Shown: positions 9,209 to 24,200, counted from the first letter of the stretch. The stretch: DNA of 64,000 nucleotides from Enterobacter sp. JBIWA008 (GCF_019968765.1 NZ_CP074149.1:2356001-2420000); one strand, 5' to 3'. Notes: generated by a model from the letters alone, not told the origin. Numbers and translations: made by a program.

Positions 9209-12200
9209 ATGAGTAACATAAAAGTTGTTGATGTCATCATTCGCAAAACGGCGGAGAAAACGAAATTAACCGGCGACGGAAATCTGTCGGTCTCTATTTC
9301 ATCGCCGAGCGTGATTGAAATCCAGGGTTCTGCTCAGGATGTGGCGCGTTATGTCCGCCAGGGTAAAGATCTCCTCATTTATATGAAAGATGGCAGCGTA
9401 ATTCGCTGCAATAACTATTTCGTAGAGGATCCTGAAACGCATAATCAGTCAGAGCTGGTGTTCAACGACCGTCAGGAGCTGACGCATATTTCTTTTGCCG
9501 ATGCCGGGGAAGCGTCAGGCGCTGTGGTGACCGAGTTAACCGCCCAGGCCACGCCGATTAGCAGCATTCAACCTTTTCTCGAGCAGGAAAGCGTTTTAAG
9601 CGACGCGCCGTGGGGCTGGATTGCGGGGGCTGCGTTAGGCGGCGGTGCCATTGGGGCTCTGCTGGCAAACGGCGGTGACGGCGAAAATAAAACAAAAGTC
9701 ATTGATAATACTAAAGAAGTTGAAAGCGCCACGCCGACCTTTTTGCTGTCGGATAAAGCGGGTGACAAGCAGGGCGTGCTGAGTGCAAACGAGATCACGG
9801 ACGACAGCAACCCAACCTTTAGCGGTACCGGCCAGCCGGGCGCGACCATCCAGATCAAAGACAGCAGCGGCAGCACCATTGCCAGCACCATGGTCGGTAA
9901 AGACGGCACGTGGACGGTAATATTACCGACCCAGACGGACGGGGAGCACACCTGGTCAGTCGTACAGATCGACGGCAGTAAAACCACCTCTGCGGGCAGT
10001 ATCACCGTGACGGTCTCTACCGCCGATGCCGCCATTACGCTGGCCACCACGGCGGGCGATAACGTGCTGAACGCCAGCGAGCAGTCCGCGGGCTTTACGC
10101 TTTCCGGTGCCAGCAAAAACCTGGCGCAGGGTACCGCACTCACCGTGACGCTGAACGGCAAAACCTACGCGGCTGAAGTAGGGGCAGACGGCGCATGGCG
10201 CGTTGACGTGCCTGCGGCGGACGCGCAGGCGCTGGGCGACGGAACCTGGACGGTCAACGTGAGCGGTAAAGACGCGGCGGGTAACACCGTCAGCGGAAGC
10301 CAGACGATTGGCGTGGATACCACCGCGCCAACGCTCTCTGTCGATACCCTCGCGCAGGACAACATCATTAATGCGGCTGAGCACAACCAGCCGCTGACCC
10401 TGACCGGTAAAACGAATGCGGAAGCTGGTCAGATCGTCACGGTCACGCTGAACGGTAAAAACTACAACGCCACGGTGGGCAGCGACGGCACCTGGTCCGT
10501 CACGCTTGCCGCGAACGACGTGCAGGCCCTCAATGAGGGTAATCACACCCTGACGGTTAACGTTAGCGACAAAGCGGGCAACGGCTCGTCCGTGACGGCA
10601 GATTTCACGGTTGATACCGCCGCGCCGGTCGTTACGATCCATACCGTGGCGGGCGACGATATCCTCAATATCAGCGAGCAGGGGCAGGCGCAGATTATAT
10701 CCGGGCAGGCAAACGGCGCCGCCGCGGGCGATGTGGTCACCGTGACCGTTGGCGGCCAGTCCTTCACCGGCGTGGTGCTGGCGGACGGCAGCTGGAGCGT
10801 GGGCGTTCCTGCATCCGTGCTGGGCGCGCTGGGGGAAGGTAACCATACGATTTCAGTTTCCGTAACCGACGCGGCGGGCAACACCGGCAATGCCACCCAC
10901 GGCATTACGCTGAGTGGACACCCGCCAGAATTTACGATTGACGCCATCAGCCAGGACAACGTCCTGAATGCCCAGGAAGCGATGCAGCCGCTGAGCCTGA
11001 CCGGCACCAGCAACCTGCCGGACGGCACCACCGTCACCGTGACCCTTAACAACGTCAACTATCAGGCCACCGTCGAAAACGGTATCTGGGCGGTCCAGGT
11101 GCCGGTTTCGGACGTACTGAATCTGGCGAACACGCTTTATACCGTCAGCGTCAGCGGTACCGACAGCGTGGGTAACAGCGGTTCTGCCGACGCGAATCTG
11201 CTGGTGGATACCGTTCTTCCGCAGGTCATTATCAATACGTTTGCGGGTGACAACCTGGTCAATAACGCTGAATCGGGCGTCGATCAAACCCTCAGCGGTC
11301 GCGTTACCGGCGCGGCGGCGGGCGATACCGTCTCCATCACCGCAGGCGGCAAGAGCTACACCGCGACGGTTGGCAGCGACCTGACCTGGAGCGTGAAAAT
11401 CCCAGCAGCGGATCTTCAGGCGTTCGGCGATGGGGATTTAACCTTCACCGCATCGGTGACCAACGGGCACGGCAATACCGGCACCGGCGAGCGTGATATC
11501 AATATCAACGCGGAACTGCCGGGTCTGCGCGTGAACACTATTTCCGGCGATGACGTGATCAACGCCATCGAACAGCAGCAGGATCTGAGCGTCACCGGCT
11601 CCAGCAGTCATCTGGCCGCGGGCACGCAGATTATCGTCACCATCAACAACGTTGAGTACGTCACCGCGGTTAACGCCAGCGGCAGCTGGCAGATCGGCGT
11701 TCCGGCGGCGGACCTGCAGGCCTGGACGGCGGGCGGCATGACGGTTAGCGTCAGCGCGGTAGATGCCTGGGGCAATACCGTTGCGGCTGAACACCCGATT
11801 GAGCTCGATCTGAATGCCGTGGCGGTCACCATTGATACCGTCTCCGGCGATGACCTGCTGAATGCGGCAGAAAAAGGCAGTGATTTAACCCTTTCCGGCC
11901 AGACGCAGGGCGTGGAGGCGGGGCAGACCGTGGTGGTGAAATTCGCCGACCAGACCTTCACCGCGCAGGTGCAGCAGGATGGCTCCTGGAGCCTGACCGT
12001 GCCCGCCAGCGCCATGGAAACCCTGATCGACGGGCGCGCGCAGGTGAGCGTCAGCGTCACTAACGTCAGCGGCAACAGCGCAGACGCGTCGCGCGTGGTC
12101 ACGGTGGATACGCAGCCGCCGGCGATTACGCTCGATAACCTGACCGACGACAACATCATCAATGCGGCTGAAGCGCAGCAGGATTTACTGTTAAGCGGCA

Positions 12201-15200
12201 GCAGCACTGCGGAACCGGGCCAGACGGTCACCGTGACGCTGAACGGCAAAACGTATCAGACCACGGTCCAGACGGACGGTACCTGGCAGCTAAGCGTCCC
12301 GGCGGCTGACGTTGGTGCCCTGACGGATGGCATCGTGACCGTGACGGCAACCGTGAGCGACGTGGCGGGCAACGCCAGCAGCGCAGATCGCGTGGGGCTG
12401 GTGGACGCGACCGTACCGCAGGTGACCATTAACGACTTTGTTACCGACACCAACACTGTCAACCAGCTCGCCCATTCACAGGCGCAGATCCTGAGCGGCT
12501 CCGTCACCGGTGCGGCGGCAGGCGACCTGGTCACCATCACCATTAACAGCGTCGATTACACCACCGTGGTGGATGCATCCGGCAACTGGAGCCTCGGCCT
12601 GCCTGCGTCAGTAGTGCAGAGCCTGACAGACGGCACCTGGACCATCGACGTCTCCGTGACCGACAGATCCGGTAACACCGGAAGCAGTTCACTGGATGTG
12701 GTGGTGAATACCGTGACGCCTGTCATCGGTATCAACACGCTGGCTGCGGACGACGTGATCAACGCGACCGAAAAGGGCGAAGATCTGCTGCTCTCCGGCA
12801 CCAGCAACCAGCCGGAAGGCACGACCATTACGGTGACCCTGAACGGCATTCAGTACACGGCCACCGCTGACGCCAGCGGTAGCTGGAGCGTGACCGTACC
12901 GGCCTCGGCCGTAAGCGCGCTGGGAGAGGCCCATTACACCGTGACGGCGAGCGTCACAGATAGCGTAGGCAACAGCGCCTCAACCTCACACGATGTGCTG
13001 GTGGACAGCTCGCTGCCGGTGGTAACGATCGACACGCTGGCGGGCGACAATATCGTTAACGCAGCGGAAGTGGCTGTAGGGCAAACCCTGACCGGTAAGG
13101 TGACAAATGCGGCGTCAGGTGACACCGTCACGATTATCCTGGGCGGCCAGACATACACTGCCACCGTGCAGGACGATCTCACCTGGAGCCTGCCGTTAAG
13201 CGAGAGCCAGTTAACCGCGCTCGGCAACGGCGACCTCACCGTATCCGCCAGCGTGACCAACGCGCACGGCAATACCGGCTCTTCTTCGCTCGACTTCACC
13301 ATCGACGCCCAGCTTCCGGGGCTGCGTATTGATACGGTCGCAGGCGACGACGTGATCAACGTGATTGAACACGCTCAGAACCTGATTGTGTCCGGTACCA
13401 GCACCGATCTGGCGGCGGGCAGCACCGTGACCGTGACCATCAACGGCAAGGATTACTCTGCGTCGGTCATGGCGGACGGCACCTGGCAGGCGGCGGTACC
13501 GGCGGCCGATGTATCCCAGTGGGCGGACGGTTCGCTGGATATCAAGGCAAGTGCGCAGGATGCTTCCGGTAACCCGGTGGCTATCGGCACCGTCGTGGAT
13601 GTCGATCTCGCGCCTGTCGCCATCACCATCAGCAGCGTGACCGACGATAACGTGCTCAACGCGGCGGAGAAAGGCCAGGATCTGGTGCTTTCCGGCACCA
13701 CGTCCAACGTTGAAGCGGGCCAGACCGTCACCATTACCTTCGCAGGGAAAACGTATACCACGACGGTAGATGCCAGCGGCGACTGGACCTGGACCGTACC
13801 GGCTGCCGATTTGAGCGGCCTGAAAGACGGCGACGCCAGCGTGCAGGTAAACGTCACCAACGTGAACGGCAACGCGGCATCTTCGGCGCAGGAATTCAGC
13901 GTCGATACCGCCGCGCCGGCGGTGACCATCGACACCATCAGCCATGACAATATGCTGAACGCGGCGGAGGCGGCGCAGGATCTGACCCTGAGCGGTACCT
14001 CTACTGCCGAAGCAGGCCAGACGGTCACCGTGACCTTCAACGGCAATCAGTACACCGCGCAGGTGCAGGAGGACGGCAGCTGGACGCTCGACGTTCCGGC
14101 GGCTGATATGGCAGGCATCACCGACGGCAGCGCGGCGGTAACGGCGACCGTGTCCGATAAGGCAGGCAACCCGGCCAGCGCGGGCTCCTCGGTGCTGGTC
14201 GACACTACCGTACCGCAGATTTCGTTCAACATCGTTGCGGGCGACGACGTCGTGAATATTGCCGAGCACGGCCAGGCGCTGATCGTCTCCGGTAAGGTAA
14301 CGGGCGCGCAGGCGGGCGACGTGATTACCGTGACCCTGAACGGGAAAGACTACACCGCCATGCTGGACGCGTCCGGCAGCTGGAGCGTGGGCGTTCCGGC
14401 GACGGACGTGGGCGCGCTGGCAAACGGCGAACAGACGATCTCCGCGACCCTCACCGATAAAGCCGGTAACAGCACCACCGCGACGCACGAGTTTGACGTC
14501 TCCCTGACCGCGCCGGTGGTTACTATCGATACCCTGGCGGTTGACGACGTGATTAACGCGACCGAGAAAGGTCAGGATCTGCTGGTGTCCGGCACCAGCA
14601 ACCAGCCGGACGGAACCACCATTACGGTGACCCTGAACGGGATCGCCTATACGGCCACCACAGACGCCAGCGGCAGCTGGAGCGTAACCGTTCCGGCGGC
14701 AAATGTTTCTGCGCTGGGCGAAGCGAGCTACGTCGTGACGGCGAGCGTAACCGACAGCGCGGGCAACAGCGCGAGCACCGGCCACACTGTGCTGGTCGAC
14801 AGCGCTCTGCCGCAGGTCACCATCAATCCTGTCGCCATGGACGATGTCATTAACGCAGCGGAAGTGGCTGCCGGACAGACCCTAAGCGGCAAAGTGAGCG
14901 GTGCGGCGAGCGGTGACACTGTCACTGTTTCAATCGGCGGAAATACGTATATCGCAACGGTTCAGGACGATCTGAGCTGGTCGGTCAACGTGCCGTCCAC
15001 GGTCTTAACCGCCATCGGTAACGGCGATCTGACGGTGACAGCCAGCGTCACTAACGGCCACGGCAACACCGGAACCGGCGAGCGCGACATCACCATTGAC
15101 GCCAACCTGCCGGGCCTGCGCGTCGATACCGTGGCGGGCGACGATGTGATCAACAGCATTGAGCACGCTCAAAACCTGATTATCACCGGCTCCAGTGAAG

Positions 15201-18200
15201 GCCTGGCAACGGGCGCGGCGTTAACGGTGACCGTCAACGGCAAAACCTACGCCGCAACCGTGCTGGCGGACGGGACCTGGACGGCGGCCATTCCGGCGGC
15301 AGACGTCAGCGCGCTGAATGCGGGCACGATCGCCGTGACCGTGGAAGGCCAGAGCGCGGCGGGTAATCCGGTTTCCATCAGCCATGACGTGAAGGTGGAT
15401 CTGGCGGCAGTCGCCATCAGCATTGACCCGATTGCCGCTGACGACGTGATCAACGCGGCGGAGAAAGGCGCGGACCTGGTGCTGTCCGGCTCGACCACCA
15501 ACGTGGAAGAAAACCAGACCGTTACCATTACCTTCGGCGGCAAGTCGTACACCGCGACGGTCGATGCCAGCGGCAACTGGACGGCGACCGTACCGTCTGC
15601 CGATTTGGGCAGCCTGAAAGACGGCGATGCCAGCGTGCAGGTGAGCGTCACCAACGTGAACGGCAACAGCGCGTCGGCAGGCCGCGAGTACAGCGTGGAC
15701 GCCACCGCGCCGACGGTGTCTATTGAAATTGTCAGCGACAACAACATCATCAATGCGGCCGAAGCGCAGCAGGATCTGGTCGTTAACGGCGTGACCAGCG
15801 CCGAAGCGGGTCAAACCGTCACCGTAACGCTGAACGGCGTGGACTACACCACCACCGTCCAGGCAAACGGCAGCTGGAGCGTGACCGTGCCGTCCGCGGA
15901 TCTGAGCGGTATTACCGACGGCAACTACACCATCAGCGCGGCCGTCTCTGATAAGGCGGGCAATCCGGCCTCAGCGGATCGCGACGTGCTGGTCGATACC
16001 ACCGTCCCGCAGTTGACCATCCACACCGTTTCCGACGACGACGTGATCAACAGCGCCGAGCATGCGCAGGCGCTGATTGTCACGGGTTCCGTAACCGGCG
16101 CGGCGGCGGGCGACGTGGTCACCGTGACCCTCAACGGCAAATCGTACACCGCCACCCTGGATGCCTCAGGCAGCTGGATCGTAGGCGTACCTGCGGCGGA
16201 CGTAACCGCGCTGGCCGCGGGGGATTACACCATTACCGCGGCGCTGACCGATAAAGCGGGCAACAGCAACAGCGCCACCCACGGCGTGGCGGTGAACCTG
16301 ACCGCGCCGGTGCTGACCATCGACACCGTTTCCGGTGACGATGTGATCAACAACGCCGATAAAACTCAGGATCTGACGATCTCAGGTACGGCTTTCGGCC
16401 TGGCGGCAGGCGCGGTGGTGAGCGTGATGCTGAACGGCAAAGCGTACAGCGCGATGGTCGATAGCAACGGGAAATGGACCACTACCGTTCCGGCGGATCA
16501 AGTAAGCCAACTGGGTGAAGCGTTGTACACCGTTACCGCATCGGCAACGGACAGCGTCGGCAACAATACCAGCACGTCACACACCGTGAACGTGGAATCC
16601 GTTCTGCCGGGCGTGATTATCAACGCCATTGCAGGTGACGACGTCATTAACGCGGCGGAGCTGGCAGCCGGCCAGACCATCAGCGGCAAGGTGGTGAATG
16701 CCGAAGCGGGCAACACCGTGACCGTGACCATTGGCGGTAACAGCTACACCGCAACGGTGCAGAGCGATCTCACCTGGTCCGTTAACGTGCCGGAATCGGT
16801 TCTGAACGCGCTGGGCAACGGCGATTTGACCGTGTCAGCCAGCGTCACGAACGGCGTGGGCAATAGCGGAACGGGCGAGCGCGATATCACTATCGACGCT
16901 AACCTGCCGGGCCTGCGCGTGGATACCGTGGCGGGTGACGACGTGATCAACAGCATCGAACACGGGCAGAACCTGATTATCACCGGTTCCAGCGACGGGC
17001 TGACGGCTGGCGCGGCGCTGACCGTGACCGTAAACGGCAAAACCTATCCGGCGACCGTGCTGGCGGACGGCACCTGGAGCGCGGCGATCCCGGCCGCGGA
17101 GGTCGGCGCACTGAGTGCAGGCACGGTTACCGTGACCGTTGCGGGCCAGAGCAGCGCCGGTAACCCGGTTTCCATCAGCCACGATGTGACGGTGGATCTG
17201 GCGAGCGTTGCCATCAGCATTGACGCCATTGCCACCGATGATGTGATTAACGCCGCCGAGAAGGGCGCGGATCTGGTGCTCTCCGGCACTACCTCGAACG
17301 TGGAAGCAAACCAGACCGTTACCATTACCTTCGGCGGCAAGAATTACACCGCCACGGTGGAAGCTGACGGTAAATGGACCGCCACGGTGCCAGCGGCCGA
17401 TCTGGCTGGTCTGAAAGACGGCGACGCCAGCGTGCAGGTGAGCGTCACCAACGTGAACGGTAACAGCGCCTCGGCGGGTCGCGAGTACAGCGTGGATGCG
17501 ACCGCACCGTCCGTGACCATCAATACCCTGGCGACCGACGACATTCTGAATGCCGCCGAAGCGAAAAGCGATCTGACCGTGTCCGGTACCAGCACCGCCG
17601 AAGCGGGCCAGACGATCACCGTGTCGCTGAACGGCAAAGACTACACCACAACCGTCAGCGCAGACGGCAGCTGGACGCTGAACGTTCCGGCGGCGGATCT
17701 GGCTGGATTAACCGACGGCAGCGTGACCGTTACCGCATCGGTAAGCGATAAAGCGGGTAACCCGGCGTCCGTGGATCACAACCTGGCGGTAGATATCACC
17801 GTGCCTGCGGTGACTATCAATACCGTTGCGGGCGACGATGTCATTAACATCGCAGAACACGGCCAGGCGCAAATCATCAGCGGCACCGCCACCGGTGCGG
17901 CAGCAGGCGATAAGGTCACCGTCACGATTGGCGGCCAGACTTACACCACCGTGCTGGACGCGGCGGGGAACTGGAGCGTCGGCGTACCGGCGAACGTGAT
18001 TTCCGGCCTCAGCGACGGCACCGTGACCGTTACTGCGTCAGTCACCGACGCGGCGGGCAACACCGGCATCGGCAGCCATGACGTGACCGTCGATACCGGT
18101 CTGCCATCGGTGAATTTCAACGCTATCAGCGATGACAACGTCCTGAACGCCGTTGAAAAAGGTCAGGATCTGAGCGTCAGCGGCACCAGCGCCAACCTCG

Positions 18201-21200
18201 CGGAAGGCACCGTGGTGACCGTGACGCTGAACGGTAAAAACTATACGGCGACGACGGCGGCAGACGGCACCTGGAGCCTGACCGTTCCGGCAGCGGATCT
18301 GGCGGGTCTCGGCCAGGCCAATTATACCCTGAATGCGACCGCCACCAACGGCGTGGGCAACAGCGTCAGCAACACCGCGAACCTGCTGGTGGACACCGCG
18401 CTGCCGACCGTCACCATCAATACCGTGGCGGGCGACAACATCATCAACGCGGCGGAAGTGGCTGCAGGCCAGACCCTGAGCGGTAGCGTGGCGAATGCCG
18501 AAGCGGGCAACACCGTCACCGTAACCATTGGCGGCAACAGCTACACCGCAACGGTGCAGAGCGATCTGACCTGGTCCGTGAACGTGCCGTCTGACGTGCT
18601 GACCGCGCTGGGCAACGGCAGCCTGAGCGTAACGGCGACCGTCACTAACGGCCACGGCAACACCGGCACCGGCGAGCGCGAAATTGCTATCGACGCTAAC
18701 CTGCCGGGTCTGCGCGTCGACACCGTGGCGGGTGATGACGTGATCAACACCATTGAGCACGCGCAGAACCTGATTGTCAGCGGTTCCAGCGACGGCCTGG
18801 CGGCAGGCACGGCGCTGACCGTCACCGTCAACGGTAAAGACTATGCGGCTACGGTGCTGGCGGACGGCACCTGGAGCGCGGCGATCCCGTCCACCGACGT
18901 GAGCGCGTGGCCGGAAGGCAGCGTCAAAATCAGCGTTACCGGCGACAGTTCAGCGGGCAACCCGATTACCATCAGCCACGATGTGACGGTGGATCTGGCG
19001 ACCGTTGCCATCAGCATTGACGCCATCGCCACCGACGACGTGATTAACGCGGCGGAGAAGGGCGCGGATCTGGTGCTGTCCGGTGCGACCACCAACGTGG
19101 AAGCCGGGCAGACCGTGACCATCAGCCTGAACGGCAAAATCTATAGCGCGACAGTGGACGACAGCGGTAACTGGACTTACACCGTACCGTCTGCGGACCT
19201 GGCACACCTCAAGGATGGCGACGCCAGCGTGCAGGTGAGCGTCACTAACGTGAACGGTAACAGCGCCTCGGCGGGTCGCGAGTACAGCGTGGATGCAACC
19301 GCGCCGTCCGTGACCATTCATACCCTGGCGACCGACGATATTCTGAATGCCGCAGAAGCGAAGAGCGATCTGACCGTGTCCGGCACCACTACCGCCGAAG
19401 CGGGTCAGACCGTGACCGTGTCGCTGAACGGCAAAAACTACACCACAACCGCAGGCGCGGACGGCAGCTGGACGCTGAACGTTCCGGCAGCGGATCTGGC
19501 ATCGCTCGGCGACGGCAGCGTCACCGTGACGGCGAGCGTCAGCGACAAGGCGGGCAACCCGGCGTCCGTGGATCACACTCTGACGGTGGACGTGACCGTT
19601 CCTGCGGTGACCATCAGCACCGTGGCGGGCGACGATGTGATTAACATCGCTGAGCACGCTCAGGCGCAAATCGTCAGCGGCACCGCCACCGGCGCGGCAG
19701 CGGGCGATAAGGTCACCGTCACCATCGGCGGGCAGACTTACACCACCGTGCTGGACGCGGCGGGGAACTGGAGCGTGGGCGTACCGGCAAGCGTCATTTC
19801 TGGCCTGCAGGACGGCACCGTGACCGTCACTGCGTCAGTCACCGACGCGGCGGGCAACACCGGTACAGACAGCCATGACGTGATCGTCGATACCGGTCTG
19901 CCGTCCGTGGCGTTCAACGCCATCAGCGGCGATAACGTGCTGAACGCGGCGGAGAAGGGTCAGGATCTGAACGTCAGCGGCACCAGCGCCAACCTCGCGG
20001 AAGGCACCGTGGTGACCGTGACCCTCAACGGTAAAAACTACACGGCCACGACGGCGGCAGACGGCACCTGGAGCCTGACGGTTCCGGCTGCGGATCTGGC
20101 GGGTCTTGGCGAAGCCAACTACACCCTGAACGCAGCAGCGACCAACGGCGTGGGCAACAGCGTCAGCAATACCGCGAACCTGCTGGTCGACACCGCGCTG
20201 CCGACCGTCACCATCAATACCGTGGCGGGCGACAACGTCATCAACGCGGCGGAAGTGGCTGCGGGCCAGACCATTAGCGGCAAGGTGGCGAACGCGGAAG
20301 CGGGCAACACGGTCACCGTGACTATTGGCGGCAACAGCTACACCGCAACGGTGCAGAGCGATCTCACATGGTCCGTGAATGTGCCGGAGTCCGTCCTGAC
20401 GGCGCTGGGCAACGGTGACCTGACGGTATCAGCAACCGTCACCAACGGCCACGGCAACACCGGCGCGGGTGAGCGCGAAATCGTTATAGACGCCAGCCTG
20501 CCGGGCCTGCGCGTCGATACCGTGGCGGGCGACGATGTGATCAACAGCATCGAGCACGGTCAGAATCTGATCGTCACCGGCACCAGCGACGGGCTGGCGG
20601 CAGGCACTACGCTCACCGTGACCCTCAATGGCAAAACCTATGCGGCCTCCGTGCTGGCAGACGGCACCTGGAGCGCGGCGATCCCCGCTGCGGACGTCGG
20701 GGCCCTGGCAGCAGGCACGGTCACCGTGACCGTTGCTGGCCAGAGCGCGGCGGGCAACCCGGTGACCATCAGCCACGATGTCACCGTCGATCTGTCTGCC
20801 GTTGCCGTCAGCATTGATGCGATTGCCGCTGACGACGTGATTAACGCGGCGGAGAAAGGCGCGGATCTGGTGCTGTCCGGCAGCACGTCGAACGTGGAGG
20901 AAAACCAGACCGTTACCATCACCTTCGGCGGCAAGACTTACACCGCGAAGGTGGATGCTGAAGGTAACTGGACGGCAACCGTGCCGTCAGGTGATCTCGC
21001 GGGCCTGAAAGACGGCGATGCCAGCGTGCAGGTGAGCGTCACCAACGCGCACGGCAACAGCGCCTCGGCGGGCCGGGAGTACAGCGTGGACGCCACCGCG
21101 CCAACCGTGACCATTGATACGGTCGCAGGCGATAACGTGATTAACGCCAGCGAAGCGTCTTCGGGCGTGGTCATTTCCGGCACCACCACGGCGGAAGTCG

Positions 21201-24200
21201 GGCAGACGGTCACCGTGACGCTCGGCGGTAATAGCTATACCGCGCAGGTGCAGCAGGGCGGCATCTGGAGCGTGAACGTGCCGGGTACCGACCTGTCCGC
21301 ACTGGCGGATAACGGCTACACCGTGCAGGCCAGCGTGAGCGACGCCGCGGGTAACCCGGGCAGCGCGGGCAAAGCGATTACGCTTGATACTACGCCGCCG
21401 ACCGTCAGCTTTAACGCTGTCGCGGGCGATGACGTCATCAACAGCGTGGAGCACGGGCAGGCGCAGATTGTCAGCGGCACGGCAACCGGCGCGAGCGTCG
21501 GCGATAAGCTGGTCATCACCATTGGTTCGAACCAGTACACCACCACCGTTGACGCCAGCGGTAACTGGAGCGTGGGCGTGCCGGCCAGCGTGATTTCCGC
21601 GCTGACAGACGGCACCGTGACCCTCAGCGCGACGATTACCGACAGCGCGGGCAACAGCAGCACCCAGACCCACAATGTGGTGGTGAATACGGCCTCCGTG
21701 GCGCTGACGGTGAACACCGTTAGCGGTGACGACGTCATCAACGCGGTTGAAGCCGGTTCGTCACTGGTGATTAACGGCTCCAGCGCCCAGCTCGCCAGCG
21801 GGACTCAGGTCACCGTGACCCTGAACGGCAAGAGCTATACGGCCACCATCCAGAGCGACGGCAGCTGGACGACCACCGTACCGGCCGCAGACGTGGGCGC
21901 GCTGGCCGATGGCGCGAGCTATCAGGTGTCCGTGTCGGCTCAGGACAGCGCGGGCAACAGCGCGTCGGCGACGCACGGCATCAGCGTGGATACCACTGCG
22001 CCGGTGGTCAGCATTGCGACGCTGTCGGTTGACGATATGCTGAACGCGCTTGAAGCGCAGCAGCCGTTGACCGTGCACGGCTCTTCCAGCGCGGAAGCGG
22101 GTCAGACCGTCACCGTGACGCTGGGCGGTAAAACCTACACTGCAACCGTGGCAAACGACGGCACATGGACGCTCGACGTTCCGGCGGCAGACCTGGCCGC
22201 CCTGAGCCAGGGCGCGCTGACGGTCACCGCCTCGGTCAACGACAAAGCAGGTAACAGCGGCCAGACCACGCACACCTTAACGGTAGATACCGTCGCGCCA
22301 ACCGTGACCATCAGCACCGTGGCCGATGACGATATCGTCAACAACGCGGAGCAGCTGGCGGGCCAGACGATCCGTGGTACGACCACGGCGGAACAGGGCC
22401 AGACGGTGACCGTCTCCTTCAACGGGCACAGCTATCAGGCGACCGTCGGGGCGGACGGATCGTGGTCGGTCTTCGTGCCGGGCCGTGATTTCCTCGGCCT
22501 GAGCGACGGGGATTACACCATCACCGCTTCGGTGAACGACAGGGCGGGCAACCCGGGCAGCGCAACGCACGACGTGACGCTGAACGGCGATGTCCCAACC
22601 ATCACCATTAACACCTTTGCGCAGGACGATATCGTCAACGCCGCCGAGCACGGTACGCCGCTGATTGTCAGCGGCACCACCGACGCCCCGGCGGGCCAGA
22701 CGGTGACCATTACGCTGAACGGTAAAACCTATTCGGCTACCGTCCAGAATGACGGCACCTGGAGCTATACGGTCGGCAGCGCAGACGTGACCGCGCTGGC
22801 AGACGGCGGTTCGTACGTGATTAACGCGCAGGTGAGCAACACCATCGGCAACAGCGCCAGCGATAACCACACCGTCACCGTGGATCTCACGGCGCCGTCG
22901 ATGGGGATCGGTATTGATTCGCTGCAAAACGATACCGGCCTGAGCGCGAGTGATTTCATCACCAACGACGCTAAGGTCGTGGTCAACGGCTCCCTGACCG
23001 CGCAGCTCGGCAATAACGAGAAGGCGCAGATCAGCCTGGATGGCGGCGTCACCTGGATTGACCTGACCGTGACCGGCACCACCTGGCGCTACACCGATGG
23101 CCGCACCCTGACGGACGGCACGTATCAGTACCTGGTGCGCGTGATTGATAACGCGGGCAACGTGGGGGCGACGGACAGCCAGGACGTGGTGATTGACCTG
23201 ACGAAGCCTGCGGCAACCACCATTACCGTGGATTCCATTACGCAGGATACCGGTCTGTCCGGCAGCGACTTTATCACCAGCGACAACCAGATCAGCCTGA
23301 AGGGGACGCTCGGCGCGGCGCTGGGCAGCGGCGACCACGCGCAGATCAGCCTCGACGGCGGCGTCACCTGGACCGACGTCAGCGTCAGCGGCCTGAGCTG
23401 GACGTATGTTGATGGCCGCACGCTGGCCGACGGCGATTACAACTACCAGCTGCGCGTGATCGACGACGCGGGCAACATCAGCGCCACCGCCTCTCAGGTG
23501 GTGACCATTGATACCGTTGCGCCGGACGCCAGCAAAACCATCGCCATCGACAGCATCAGCGACGATACCGGCCTGAGCAGCAGCGACTTTATCACTCGCG
23601 ATACGTCCCTGACGCTGCACGGCTCGCTCGGCGCGACGCTGGCCGACGGCGAGTATGCCCAGATCAGCATTGACGGCGGCGTCACCTGGCAGAACGTGAT
23701 CGTTACCGGCAACAGCTGGTACTACGTGGACGGCCGCACGCTGGGTAACCAGACCTATGACTACTACGTCCGCGTGGTGGATGCGGCCGGTAACGTAGGG
23801 GCCAGCGCTCATCAGCAGGTGACCGTCGATACGGTCGCCCCGGATGCGACGATTACGGTGACCGTGGATAACATCACCGTGGATACCGGCTTCGACAATA
23901 ACGACTTCCTGACCAGTTCGACCTCGTACACGCTGCACGGAACGCTCGGCGCTGAACTTGGCGCGGGTGAATTCGTGCAGGTGAGCATGGACGGCGGCAG
24001 CACCTGGGTATACGCCACCGTAAGCGGTACGCAGTGGAGCTATAGCGATACGCGTACCCTGACCGACGGCAGCCATAATTACCAGGTGCGGGTCGTCGAC
24101 CAGGCGGGGAACGTTGGGGCAACCACCTCGCAGGCGGTGACGGTGGATACCCAGGCGCCGCAGTACGGCATCACCATCGACAGCATCAGCGACGATACCG

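Noticed and set aside
13211..14785. Minus-strand frame of 524 codons antisense to the Ig-like array
   Set aside because: It repeats with the period of the array and recurs in similar form at other blocks, so it is a by-product of the coding repeats.
10034..22912. CRISPR-like or satellite DNA interpretation of the periodic region
   Set aside because: The repeats are protein-coding Ig-like domains in one open frame, with indels only in multiples of three.
22277..24076. Long minus-strand frame (599 codons) antisense to the adhesin
   Set aside because: The adhesin region yields many long antisense frames because of its GC-rich, periodic codons. The translation is His/Arg/Gly-rich low-complexity sequence with no family resemblance and no ribosome site.
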